DNA of 64,000 bases, from positions 35,711,583 to 35,775,582 of the forward strand of contig NC_088797.1 of the NCBI RefSeq assembly GCF_011386835.1, written 5' to 3'. The position numbers and the translations under genes were made by a program. The notes beneath the pieces were generated by a model. The model was not told the origin of the DNA and ran no database searches. It saw only the letters and a list, made by a program, of their open reading frames with translations. This document shows, one piece after another, positions 25,736 to 37,099 of this stretch; positions within the stretch are counted from its first letter, which is position 1, and each line of letters starts with the position of its first letter. Origin of the DNA: Chrysemys picta bellii. Lineage: Eukaryota; Chordata; Testudines; Emydidae.

Positions 25736-26599
25736 AAGTTGCCCAAGAGAACCGATTCCCATTCATCTATAAGTTTCATATTGGAAAATTAACTCTGAAA
25801 ACTATCTTTAAATTTGGTCTGTAAAACCAATCACAGACAAACACTTTCCATCAACATATTCTCACTGCACTGATACATAACAAAAGGACACATCTACCAC
25901 AGGACATAGCCTTCAAATGGAAAACTACTTTGCACGTTTAGATCAATCTAAATCCTTTTAATACTCAATTGACTTGAACTGCTTGCATGAAATTCAATAC
26001 AAGCATTCAAACACAAAGATATTTGATCTCTATTACACCAGATGACTGAAATTAACATTTTCATATCTATGAAAAACACACAAAATCACAGAGTTACACA
26101 AGTACAATTGGGTTTTTGAAACCATTAAAATGCTTCACAAATTTACATGAACAATGAGACACTGAAAGTCTCTTACCAGATTAATTGATTTTATTTCAAA
26201 AGGACTACTTTTGGAGAACTGGTGAAGACAAATGAAGGCTGACATGTTGCATGTATATTGCAATTATTTGTGAACAGTTTCACAAAAAACATCATAGAAC
26301 TGCAGAGACCAACATATTCCTAAAACTGAACTGTGGTAGGTCTGTTAAGGTGTTTGATAACAGTCACATGAAACTAACTGCAGAACTGAAAAAAATCTGC
26401 ATATACCATATGATACAAGTATGTCAGCTGGATAGTGTAGGGAAAAGTTTTCCCTGACTGATTTCATCAGGACACTAATCAGTAATGCATTAGTAAATAG
26501 CAAGCAGATAGAACCAGTTTCAAAACTGTGGAAAAACTTCATTTATAAACATCACAGTGCTGCATGACCATGCTGTTCAGGGTCCAAGACAAACCACAG

Positions 26600-27030
26600 G
26601 GCAGATGTAAGTAGGGTGTAAAAGTCCACAGAATTCATTGAGGTGGTTTTCCCTCATACCTATGGGCAAGGGTTCCTCACAATAGCATTGTTAGGCCCCT
26701 CAGGCCTTTCCCAGCCAGCACAGACTACCCAATAATCTCTTTATAGTAGGCAAAGAAAGAATCCCATGAAGAAAAATGTAATAGCCCTGCACCAGGCCTA
26801 CCTTCCTCCCAGGGGGACCTGGCAATCAGCAGTCTCTGCAGAGGTACTGGGCCAGTCCTTTCCTCAGGAAGTGAGGAACAGGAGGTCTGTTCTCCTCCCT
26901 AGTCAGTCAGTTACTTCTCTTTTTAACTGCCTCTTCATTACCTGACAGCGAGTGTGAGAGTAGCAGGCTCACAGCAGCTTGTTAACCCTTGCTGGCTCAG
27001 TGTGGGGTTGATATAACCCATCCCATGCTG
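26600..27030 (-). mobile_element. Possible LTR-like segment
   Basis: The base composition and the string of C-rich phrases on + (G-rich on -) resemble the U3 part of a retroviral LTR read antisense, ending near TTGATATAACCCATCCCA. No terminal TG/CA with a target duplication could be fixed. This is a weak call. Confidence 0.25.
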
Positions 27031-27051
27031 AACTGCATTTCATGTAACTAA

Positions 27052-27288
27052 GGGTACATATACATAGCAGCTAGTAGATGTAATTCCCAGCTTGGGTAGA
27101 CGTATGTGCACTAACAGCGTGGCCACGATGGAAGCCTGGGCTAGCCACCTGAGTACATACCAATGATGCCAGATGAGCGACTAAGCTGAGCCATCGTGGC
27201 TCCACTGCTATTTTTAGTGGATTAGCTTGAGCAGAGCTAGTGTGTGTACATCTGCCCCAACTGCTATGTAGACATATGCTACATAGTA
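27052..27288. mobile_element. Harbinger-type MITE
   Basis: The left end after TAA reads GGGTACATATACATAGCAG; the reverse complement of the right end reads TAGCATATGTCTACATAGCAG. The termini resemble the right terminus of the complete Harbinger (GGGTATGTCTACACTA). No coding capacity. Confidence 0.6.
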
Positions 27289-27849
27289 TCTTTTTACGAC
27301 ACACAAACTTCACAAACTCTGGGCTAACCTCCAGTAGAAAGCTCATGTACAGTTTCTCAAATGCTTAGCTCCTTGGAACATCAGCTGCTTCCAGCACCTT
27401 AGTTAAAATTAATTCTATTTGGTTATGGTGTAAGAGCCCTCAAACGTTTCCACCTTGGGTTCTATTTACCATTAGGAATATCCAGGACAATCCCAATTAT
27501 ATTAGCTGAATACTTACCATCAGTCAGAATATGGAATATGCACAACCACAGTCATCTCATCTGCACTTAAAAATGCCCTTCTGTTTCTTCCTGCAAGTTT
27601 GCAGTGGTGTGAGAGATGAGTGATTGAACAGCGTATCCATAGACCAGGTGCGAGAATGCCCAGAGTTTCTGTATTAGTTTGTCTCTTCCCCAATGCATTT
27701 TTGTACAGGACGAGAACACTTTATTCACAGTGAAGTTACACAGAGCACACAATTGTACTTTATACAATAAAGTGGTGCCATACTGAAGTGGGACTTAAGT
27801 AGATTTATATTTATATTTTCCATTTGTTAGTGAGTTGCAAAATATTCAA

Positions 27850-28695
27850 GGTTTATTATCTCCCCCCGAGGTCAAGGGTGGATTGTTTTATAATGGATGA
27901 GAACAAAGCATGGTCATATTGTGTGAAATCCAAGGAAAGCAAGAGATTGAGGAGACAGATGAGTGAGGGGTATGAGTAGGCGCAAAGGAGGTCAAGGAGT
28001 GGGAATGGATGGGATCACTTGATAAGGCGGAGGACAGGTGAGGAGTCTCAGAGTCAGGGACAGGAGAGGAGTAAAACAGAGAGGTAAGTGGGAAAGGGGA
28101 GGTAATGCTGGATCCTGATGAACTTGTCTTTGAAAAATTCAGCAAGATCCTGTGAAGAGAAGGAGGGGGAGGATTTGAGGTGAAAGTCCAAAGTGGCAGA
28201 TAGGCATCTGGGACAGCAGGTGTAGGAGTCAACAAGAATAGAGAAGTACTGCTATTTGTCAAGGAAAAGGAAGAGAAAACAAATGTATAGTGCAGCAAGT
28301 CCACATGACTTTTTCCAGAGGCACTCATTCAACAGCATAGAAGCAGAAGTGGAGAGAGTGTAGATATTGGGGATAAAGCTAGATTTATTGGGACAGACTG
28401 CAGTGGGAGAGAAGGACAAAGGAGTAGAGAGTGGTGGAAAGTACACAGTGGAGAGAGTCAACAGAAGAAAGGGAACAGAGAAGGGGGGCTGAGAAGTTGT
28501 GAACATTGATGGATTAGAGGTCACAGAAAGACTAGGTGGTGGAATATTGGGAAGACGGCAGTGTTGAAGGAGATAAGTTGGTGGTCAATGATCTAGAATT
28601 CAGTGATGTAGACACCAGAGACAGAGCAGTGCTTAGTTAAGACAAGGTTTGGTGAGTGGCTGTTTGGGAGAGCATGGTCCAGCACTGCAGGTCAA
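27850..28695 (-). mobile_element. Degraded LINE ORF2 fragment, antisense
   Basis: The + strand is strongly purine-rich. The minus strand has Ser/Pro/Leu-rich frames of 146 and 90 codons (28,328-27,888 and 28,524-28,252) whose wording resembles the linker after the endonuclease of Rex1/L2-type LINEs. It begins near 28,690 with DNA-binding-like text and has many stops. The family assignment is inference. It may be the same family as the split LINE at 38.4-43.9 kb. Confidence 0.4.
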
Positions 28696-28699
28696 GTGA

Positions 28700-30130
28700 A
28701 GTGGCAAATGAGAGGTAGTGAAGGTTTAATAATAAATTATTAAATATGTATGATGCTGTTGTGACTGAAGTCCACAACCAGGTTCAGCCCCACTGGTCTA
28801 GCAAAGGATATCATGGAAGTTGAAATCACAAAGGTTGAAGTTCCTAGAACACCTAGCCACCCCTTCCTATTCCCAGTGTCCATATTCTAAAATATTTGAC
28901 AGCTTCTATTTCAGTGTTGTCAGCTTTCTCGTACAGCTATAGATTTCAGTTATGACTATGACCAGAAGAGTGGTGCTCTTTCACACTGTATATCAGAATC
29001 ATGTTAGGAGGTTAATCAACATAAAGCCTTTATTACATCCATTGGCATATGTATTAAAATCCTCCTATACGGGCACTGACTGATATTGCAGTAAATATCA
29101 TACAAAGGCCAAAGATCACATACATGACTAAACTAACCTCTGCTTCATCTCCTGATTTCCAGCCTTACATCTTTTTTTTTTAAAGACTAATCAAATGTAT
29201 TCCAAGGAAGACATTTTGATTCCATTTAATTTCTCATATGAATCCTCATTGTATCCCCTCAAGGAAAAATAAATTCTTTCAAAAAAAACCTATTTCAGGA
29301 TCCTATTTATAGTCAACTTGACATTTTCAGCAATAGAAAGTAATAATCCATAACATATTCCAGGATGTGCAATCAACTAGCATACGCAGAACATTTACAA
29401 TGGTTACACTTAATTAAAATTTTTTTTATAATTACTTCCCTTACATTTCTCTGCTTTCCCTCTCCTCCTCTCTTGCCTCCTTTTCTTCTGCTACAGGGCT
29501 TCATTCAATAACTCTCACTCTCTAACTGGCCCTTAGATGCCTAAAGAATAGACAGTAGCCTGGTGTATGGTTCAACTTTGACATTTTACATAGTCACTTT
29601 CCAATTTCTTACTCAACAGATCTTCTCCTGATGTTCAACCAATGTTGTATCTGCTCGTTTTACTGGGGGGAAAAGTGTTGTTGTTGTTTTTTTAAAATAT
29701 ACAGCATTTTGCTCCATACAATCACCAGAGCTAAGAGAGCAAGACCTAGATTTTATTCTGGTTTACTCAGGATCAACTAAATGGTTATTAAATTCCAATG
29801 GCAGACCCAAATTCTGCACTCGGTTATACCTGTTTAGGTATAGAAAGAAGAAGAAGAAGAAAATGGAGTTGTGTAAGTGAGGGCTGAATCTTTACTGAAG
29901 AATCTATTTAGGTGGTGGTGCACAAGGGAGAAGCAATCAGAAACAGCTCACCTCTCTGATCTCAGGTTGAGTTTGCAGAGCTAAAGAACCCCAAACCAAT
30001 AATTTTATTACTAATTAACTAAGCAAATTGCACATGCAAATCAATGCGATACAACAAAGGCAGGACACCACAATGGAGTTTTTCCTTTAATCCAGGTTTC
30101 AAAAGGGAGGCCTTCAGTGCCTGCCCAGGC
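28700..30130. other. Unassigned AT-rich DNA
   Basis: No gene or clear element is seen. A short (GAA)n run lies near 29,846-29,861. Confidence 0.5.
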
Positions 30131-30136
30131 CTCCTA

Positions 30137-30290
30137 GGGTATTTCCACAGTGCAGTTAAACATCTGCAGCTGGCCCACATCAGCTGGCTCAGGCTTCAGG
30201 GCTGTAACATTGCAGTGTAGACATTTGGGCTTGGGCTGGAGTCCAGTCTCCGGGACCTGCAAGGGCTTACATTGCAGTACAGATATACCC
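30137..30290. mobile_element. Short Harbinger-type MITE
   Basis: GGGTATTTCCACAGTGCA at the left end mirrors TGCAGTACAGATATACCC at the right end. The flanking triplets are CTA and TAA, an imperfect TWA-type duplication. The 154-bp interior is non-coding. Confidence 0.65.
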
Positions 30291-30948
30291 TAAGGTAATA
30301 AGAACTCGAGTTGGCAGACCCTCAGTTTGTTAACCTAGGGTTTCAGCATCTAGACTCATTTGTAATCCCGCGCTAGGAACTGTTGAACTTTGGGCCCCAA
30401 CCTGGGGCTCCAGTGTCTAAACTGTATTATGCACCCATATCCCAGACTTCCTATCTCCTTCCCAAAATGTGGCCACTCAAGCCATTTATTTGTGGTGCAA
30501 TGTGGGGAAACTTGACTGTCCACCAAATCTGACTATTCAGAGGACAATGAAAGTCATCCCATGAGATTGTGGAATACTTTTTATGGACTCCCAGAGCACA
30601 AGTCCAGTGGTGCTGCATCAACACTGCACATAGGGTGACCAGACAGCAAATGTGAAAAATTGGGACAGGGGGTGGGGGGTAATAGGAGCCTATATAAGAA
30701 AAAGACCCAAAAATCGGGACTGTCCCTATAAAGTCGGGACATCTGGTCACCCTAACTGCAAAGCAATAAGGCTTGAACCCTGGATCCTGGCTTGTCTCAG
30801 GCTCAGCCCCTCCAGCCCCCTTGGGTTCTGGGACCCTGGGTCCAAGCCTAGGTTAGCGTGATTTGTGTGTAGATGGAAGGGGGGAGGGTTATGCTTGAGC
30901 CTGAGTTCAAACCCTGGGCTTACATTACAGTGTAGATGTACCCTTGGT
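30291..30948. mobile_element. Probable second MITE, interrupted
   Basis: The right end near 30,925-30,946 (TTACATTACAGTGTAGATGT then ACCC) is the same type as the neighbouring MITE. The left limit is uncertain. A hAT MITE sits inside it at 30,631-30,754. Treat the outer boundary as provisional. Confidence 0.4.
30631..30754. mobile_element. 124-bp hAT MITE
   Basis: The termini TAGGGTGACCAGA and TCTGGTCACCCTA are perfect complements. The flanking octamers ACTGCACA (30,623-30,630) and ACTGCAAA (30,755-30,762) match at 7 of 8 positions, as expected for hAT integration. Confidence 0.9.
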
Positions 30949-30949
30949 G

Positions 30950-32064
30950 ACTTAAGGCCAGTAGCAGGGTAGTTGTTTGAAGCACTGCTACAGGGAAGGA
31001 TTGCAGGGAAGGAAGAGTGCATGAGGGAGAGTGATAGTGGGAAGAAAGGAGAGCTATAGAGAATTAAGATTTCAGAACTTGTTTTGGTTCCTATATGAAT
31101 ATTCAAGAGAGAACTGTCTGGACAAGGTATAGTGATCTAGTGAGCGCAGAGGCTTTATAATCCCAGCATGTGTGGTGATTGGGAGATAATTACATACAGT
31201 GAAAACCTCTTCAGCCAGTCAGAGCCCAGTTTACATCCGAAGTATCTGTCGCTCTTTGATCCCCTCGCCCCAGTTGCTATTCACACACTGAACATAGAAC
31301 ATTTGTAACTGAATTTCCAGTACTGGCCAGTATGCACAAGCAATTCCCTGAAAGCCAACAAAGCATCAGCCAGTCCACAATTCTAATGCCACAACACCCA
31401 TGCAGCAATGATTTATGGTATCATCAATCACTTTGCAGAAATATCTCAAGACCCACTACTGCTATATCACCCCAATTCACTCTCTAATATTAACATTTGT
31501 GTGTGTCTTAACCAAGTAGTGGCCATTATTTGTCCATAACCTCAGCAAACCCAAAGTATTACCCAAGCGAACTTTCCCCTGGTGTGAATGCTTTCTCCTT
31601 TTCCATCAGGAGTTAAAAGAAATTCCCCCTCCACATTCCCAGCTCACATTTCTGGGGGGGTCTATTCTGCAGCCCAAGGTTCACAAGACCATGGGAGGAT
31701 TTCAACCTCTAATCTGAGGACTAAATATATCAGTCTACCACATGTCAGAGAAAGCTTCCTAAATGCCACTGATAGGTGAGTGAGTTTCAGTCCCTATTAT
31801 ATGGCATCACTTTCATTAGTTTACTAAGTTCTTTGTAGACAGATTAGTATTAAAGTACCAGTATCTTTAAAAAATAGTGTATTTATATATATATTATTAA
31901 AGCAAAGCCAGATACAAGATTTAGGTCTTAAATCTAAATAGTAGCTTGTTTTCTTTCCTTTAAAGAAAGTTAAAATTTCTAAAGTCACAAGAAGAAAACA
32001 AACTGTCCATTTTCAGAGAAACAGTGACCCGTAACTGAAATAAAGACATTTTTCTAAATTAATG
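30950..32064. other. Unassigned DNA
   Basis: No gene is seen. Frames are short and lack any recognisable motif. Confidence 0.5.
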
Positions 32065-32065
32065 C

Positions 32066-32542
32066 AATCATAGAATCATAGACTTTAAGGTCAGAAGGGA
32101 CCATTATGATCATCTAGTCCGACCTCCTGCACAATGCAGGCCACAGAATCTCACCCACCCACTCCTGTAACAAACCCCTAGCCTATGTCTGAGCTATTGA
32201 AGTCCTCAAATCATGGTTTAAAGACTTCAAGGTGCAGAGAATCCTCCAGCACATGACCCATGCCCCACGCTGCAGAGGAAGGCGAAAAACCCCCAGGGCC
32301 TCTGCCAATCTGCCCTGGAGGAAAATTCCTTCCCAACCCCAAATATGGCGATCAGCTAAACCCTGAGCATGTAGGCAAGACTCACCAGCCAGACACCCAG
32401 GAAAGAATTCTCTATAGTAACTCAGATCCCAACCCATCTAACATCCCATCACAGGCCATTGGGCATATTTACCGCTAATAGTCAAAGATCGATTAATTGC
32501 CAAAATTAGGCTATCCCATCATACTATCCCCTCCATAAACTT
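32066..32542 (-). mobile_element. CR1 3' UTR fragment, antisense
   Basis: It starts with CATAGAATCATAGACTTTAA on +, the reverse of the CR1 tail, followed by the well-conserved AAGGTCAGAAGGGACCATTA block and about 400 bp of 3' UTR of an older CR1 lineage. No ORF2 coding sequence remains. Confidence 0.75.
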
Positions 32543-32860
32543 ATGGTTTTGTCAACACTAGAAACTTAAGCTGAGGCATATTAGGTTGACTTACAGCCAC
32601 CGCAGTCGAATGTCCACACTATCCTCCCCGGGACAGTGGTGCACATCCTAACCAGGAGCACTTCCACCAACCCAAGAGGGGCAGCATGGGCAGAGGTGAA
32701 AGTAAGCCGGTACAGTCCGGCACGCTGTGCTGGACTGGACCGGCTTCTCCGGCAGTGATTTAAAGGCCCAGGGCTCCCCACAAAGTCTGGAGATCCAGGC
32801 CCGTCAAATTGCCGCCAGAGCCCTGGGATCCCGGCAGCTGGGCTCTGGTGGGGATCCAAA
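32543..32860. mobile_element. Two decayed MITE fragments
   Basis: 32,543-32,690 recalls the Harbinger-type MITE interior (GTTGACTTACAGCCACCGCA). 32,693-32,850 is a GC-rich fragment starting GGTGAAAGTAAGCCGGTAC that looks like a separate non-autonomous DNA element. Neither has a clear terminal pair. Confidence 0.4.
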
Positions 32861-32973
32861 TCTTTGTGTGTATATAATCCTCTGTAGGTACTCAGTTTGT
32901 TTGATCTACCATTATATTAAATAAAATATTAAATTAATAAATTATAGTAATTACTATAAATCACAAATACACA

Positions 32974-33058
32974 CTATTGTGATCAGTCTTATCTCTATGG
33001 ATCTGTAACCAGAAACCTCAGTTGTTACACAAACAAAATGTCCCCTTGAAGTCAGTGA
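32974..33058 (+). repeat. 85-bp direct repeat, left copy
   Basis: It matches 34,960-35,044 without gaps at 79 of 85 positions. The copies sit immediately outside the two ends of the CR1 at 33,059-34,959, the position of a target-site duplication. The first four bases may belong to the CR1 tail. Confidence 0.9.
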
Positions 33059-34959
33059 TGAAATTACGAAGGATGAATATAGGCAAACAACACAGGAATG
33101 TAGGGGCAAGATTAGAAAGGCAAAGGCACAAAATGAGCTCAAACTAGCTACAGGAATAAAGGGAAACAAGAAGACTTTTTATCAATACATTGAAGCAAGA
33201 GGAAGACCAAAGACAGGGTAGGCCCACTGCTCAGTAAGGAGGGAGAAACAGTAGGAAACTTGGAAATGGCAGAGAGGATTAATGACTTCTTTGTTTTGGT
33301 CTTCACCAAGAAGTCTGAACGAATGCCTAACATAGTGAATGCTAATGGGAAGGGGGTAAGTTTAGAAGATAAAATAAAAAAAGAACAAGTTAAAAATCTC
33401 TTAGAAAAGTTAGATGCCTGCAAGTCACCAGGGCCTGATGAAATGCATCCTAGAATACTCAAGGAGCTAACAGAGGAGGAATCTGAGCCTCTAGCTATTA
33501 TCTTTGGAAAATCATGGGAGACAGGAGAGATTCCAGAAGACTGGAAAAGGGCAAACTTAGTGCCCCGTCTACAAAAAGGGAAATAAAAACAATGCAGGAA
33601 ACTACAGACCAGTTAGTTTAACTTCTGTGCCAGGGAAGATAATGGAGCAAGTAATTAAGGAAATCATCTGCAAACACCTGGAAGGTGGTAAGGTGATAGG
33701 GAATAGCCAGCATGGATTTGTAAAGAACAAATCATGTCAAACCAATCTGATAGCTTTCTTTGATAGGATGACGAGTCTTGTGGATAAGGAAGAAGAGGTG
33801 GATGTGGTATACCTAGACTTTAGTAAGGCATTTGATACGGTCTGGCATGATATTCCTATTGATAAACTAGGCAAATATAACTTAGATGGGGCTACTATAA
33901 GGTGGGTGTATAACTGGCTGGATAACCGTACTCAGAGGGTAGTTATTAATGGTTCCCAATCCTGCTGGAAAGGTATAACGAGTGGGGTTCCGCAGGGGTC
34001 AGTTTTGGGACCGGCTCTGTTCAATATCTTCATCAACGACTTAGATATTGGCATAGAAAGTACGCTTATTAAGTTTGCAGATGATACCAAACTGGGAGGG
34101 ATTGCAACTGCTTTGGAGGATCGGGTCAAAATTCAAAATGATCTGGACAAATTGGAGAAATGGTCTGAGGTAAACAGGATGAAGTTTAATAAAGACAAAT
34201 GCAAAGTACTTCACTTAGGAAGGAACAATCAGTTTCATACATACAGAATGGGAAGAGACTGTCTAGGAAGGAGTATGGCAGAAAGGGATCTAGGGGTTAT
34301 AGTGCACCATAAGCTAAATATGAGTCAACAGTGTGATGCTGTTGCAAAAAAAGCAAACGTGATTCTGGGATGCATTAACAGGTGTGTTGTGAGCAAGACA
34401 CGAGAAGTCATTCTTCCGCTCTGCTCTGCACTGGTTAGGCCTCAACTGGAGTATTTTATCCAGTTCTGGGCACCCCATTTCAAGAAAGATGTGGAGAAAT
34501 TGGAGAGGGTCCAGAGAAGAGCAACAAGAATGATTAAAGGTCTAGAGAACATGACCTATGAAGGAAGACTGAAAGAATTGGGTTTGTTTAGTTTGGAAAA
34601 GAGATGACTGAGAGGGGACATGATAGCAGTCTTGAGGTATCTAAAATGGTGTCATAAGGAGGTGGGAGAAAACTTGTTCATCTTAGCCTCTAAGGATAGA
34701 ACAAGAAGTAATGGGCTTAAACTGCAGTAAGGGAGGTTTAGGTTGGACATTAGGAAAAAGTTCCTAACTGTCAGGGTGGTTAAACACTGGAATAAATTGC
34801 CTAGGGAGGTTGTGGAATTTCCATCTCTGGAGATATTTAAGAGTAGGTTAGATAAATGTCTATCAGGGATAGTCTAGACAGTATTTGGTCCTGCCATGAG
34901 GGTAGGGGACTGGACTCGATGACCTCTTGAGGTCTCTTCCAGTCCTAGAATCTATGAAT
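33059..34959 (+). mobile_element. CR1 LINE with nearly open reverse transcriptase
   Basis: A 5'-truncated element beginning in the ORF2 linker and ending in the tail TCTATGAATCTAT. Coding order: linker with [20 protein letters not shown] text, RT domain, thumb, C-terminal basic region (LPREVVEFPSLEIFK), then a 3' UTR of about 80 bp. It is flanked by the 85-bp direct repeats. Confidence 0.92.
33260..34607 (+). pseudogene. CR1 ORF2 reverse transcriptase region
   Basis: The reverse transcriptase copies CR1 RNA at a nicked target site. Two frames cover it: 33,260-33,586 (108 codons; [15 protein letters not shown]) and 33,627-34,607 (326 codons). One extra C in GTGCCCCGTC near 33,565 shifts the frame. 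The second frame shows YLDFSKAFDTVWHD (motif A), SGVPQGSVLGPALFNIFIND (motif B) and LIKFADDTKLGG (motif C, intact DD). It closes at TGA 34,605-34,607 where the neighbouring reading EKR-stop-LRGDMI implies AGA changed to TGA. The coding sense continues to about 34,860 in the same frame after that stop. Confidence 0.9.
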
Positions 34960-35044
34960 CTATTATGATCAGTCTTATCTCTATGGATCTGTAGCCAGAA
35001 ACCTCCGTTGTTACACGAACAAAATGTCCCCTAGAAATCAGTGA
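34960..35044 (+). repeat. 85-bp direct repeat, right copy
   Basis: See the left copy at 32,974. The six differences are substitutions only. Confidence 0.9.
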
Positions 35045-35269
35045 GAGTTTTGACAGAGTCAGGCCTATGGGATCTGGTATTGTCTAATAGCCCAATCCTT
35101 TGAAGTGTTGAGCATCTCCTGCAGAGGGCTGGTGAATACTTACACACTTAGACTCACAGGAGATGCTCAGCAACTTGTAGGACCCAGGCCCAGATCCTCA
35201 AAGATATTTAGGCTCCTCACTTCCATACGTCAGCATCCTTCCCCAGATCTGCTTATAGGACTGCTTCGT

Positions 35270-35371
35270 TTCCCAGATCTGAAGAGCTCTGTCTAGCTCA
35301 AAACTTGTACCTTCCACCAATAGAAACTGGTCCAATAAAAGATATTACCTCACCCATCTTGCCTCTATCAC
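35270..35371 (+). mobile_element. Tail of a repeat with hammerhead-like core
   Basis: It reads CTGAAGAGCTCTGTCTAGCT followed shortly by CCAATAAAAGATATTACCTC. The same tail type occurs at 41,530-41,660. The core resembles CUGANGA - stem - GAAA of minimal hammerhead ribozymes but is degenerate here (AAAAC instead of GAAAC). Confidence 0.5.
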
Positions 35372-35970
35372 AACAATAAGTCAGCTGATATAAAACATAC
35401 TGTTAAAAAGACGTAATCTTCTGCAATATTAAAAATAGCAATCTTTTAAAAAGGGTAAGACTTATAATATAGACTCCCTTGCAAAAGACTCCTTCCAGTC
35501 TCCTACTGCAAGTAATTGACCCTTGATTTTCATTATGCTTTTGGCTTGGGACACATAACTCATTTTGTGGTCAATTATCTCACTGTAGTGTCCATAACAG
35601 TGGTTTGTGTAAAGTGATATTGTGGGTATAACCAAATTTGTTAAGGTCTCACTGAGCATGGGGATACAAGCCTATGCTTAGGGTTACTGCCAATCTACCC
35701 AATATAATTATCAGAACTTGGGGAGAGATGCATTTTTCTCCTGGAAAATGATCAAAATGTAAATGGATGGTGCTAATATTAGAACAACCCCAAGTTCCTG
35801 TATTTCAAGGATACAGTTCCGCAAACTGGTCATTTTAGGGGCCTTTACCTAATCCATCAGACCTACCTGTCCCCAGGTATTGATCTCTCCTTACCGTTTG
35901 TCCATTTGCCACATAGTGAATCGTTTTAATTTGCCAATTATGAGCTGAGAGTTTTGAGAAGGAAGTTTTC
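35372..35970. other. Unassigned DNA
   Basis: No gene or element is recognised. Confidence 0.5.
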
Positions 35971-35974
35971 TGAA

Positions 35975-37090
35975 GATGTCTGTATGGCAGAATGTACCTT
36001 TGTATTCACTCCCCACATACCAGTGTAATAATCTTTGAACAAAATATGCCTTGTAAGGTATCATTTGAAAACTAATTTGCTGTCAATAATGTCATGGTGA
36101 AATGTATGTAACATTATAGGTAAAGATATGAACATAAGCCAAAATCATGACTGAAGTGTGTTTACCAGACAAGCCTGGGGAGTGGGTAAATCTGCTTCTC
36201 AAAGACAAAGGACAAGCTGATGCCTCTAAGCCAGGTGTCTTCAAAGCTGATGGGCCATCATGTGGCCATTCTTTGGCATGGAAGGGGGGCAAGAACAAAC
36301 AGTTCTACAACTTCTTTCATCACTAGACTCCTTGACTCCAATCTCACAGCTGGAATTAACTTTATCTAGGGGTAACCCTCAGGAAAATGCATTTCAAAGG
36401 GCTACTGAACTATAAAAGTGAGGGGGGAAATATTCCAAGTTCTCTCCCTATCCATCTTTTTCCTTGACACCTAAAATGACAAAGGAAACAGCAGTTAGAC
36501 TTTGGGAGCAGATCCTGGCCTGAGAGATTGGTCATGGAAACATATGGTAAGGGCCTTCACCTTGAATCAAGTCTAGTTTGGTAAATTTAGTACTAGGAAG
36601 TGCTTTATCTTTATTTCTCTTGTAACCATTTCTGACTTTAATGCCTTCTACTCACTTAAAACCCTGTCTCCTTGTAGTTAATTAAAGAATAAAACAAGTT
36701 TATTTAAGATGAATCCAGTTTTCTTTGGTAACTTCATTTGAGGTAGCAGACTGTTGTATGTTATCTCCTTAGAGGGGCAATGGATCTAATATATCTGGAC
36801 TGTCCAGGAGAGGGATCGACAGTGCAGAACACACATTTAGGAGGAAAATCCGGGACTGGGAATGTACTGGGGGTCACCCTGCAAGTGGTAACCAAGGTTG
36901 GTGGAAGCCAGTGTGTGACTGATGTGTGGCTGGCAGACTGCTGTGCACAGATACTCTGTGTGCTACCTGCATGCTGTTTGTTAAGCGGCCCAGCTGGGAG
37001 CAATAGGAGAGAAGCATTGAGAGGCACTCGAGTTTGCAAGGCAGGGGTGACACAGCCCCTCATTGATCTGGATTGCACTATGGAATGTCA
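35975..37090 (+). mobile_element. Probable solo LTR of an endogenous retrovirus-like element
   Basis: It has the internal layout of an LTR: TATAAAAG at 36,411-36,418, AATAAA at 36,688-36,693, then a G-rich 3' part with repeated GTGTGTGACTGATGTGTGGC-type text and the phrase GGGGTGACACAGCCCC near 37,050. Exact ends and a target duplication could not be fixed, so both coordinates are approximate. No gag, pol or env sequence is attached. Confidence 0.5.
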
Positions 37091-37099
37091 TAGTGGGAT

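Larger units (their letters stand above)
23800..27045. other. Unassigned DNA with old repeats
   Basis: No gene is supported. Within it, 25,535-25,735 is a MIR/L2-type fragment and 26,600-27,030 a possible LTR-like segment (both listed). The rest is AT-rich and featureless to me. Confidence 0.5.

Noticed and set aside
33260..34607. Intact, active CR1
   Set aside because: One frameshift near 33,565, a stop at 34,605 and loss of the endonuclease exclude autonomy.
35107..35172. Short inverted pair GAGCATCTCCTG / CAGGAGATGCTC as a structured RNA
   Set aside because: A 12-13-bp stem with a ~35-base loop is readily found by chance in 64 kb and has no other support.
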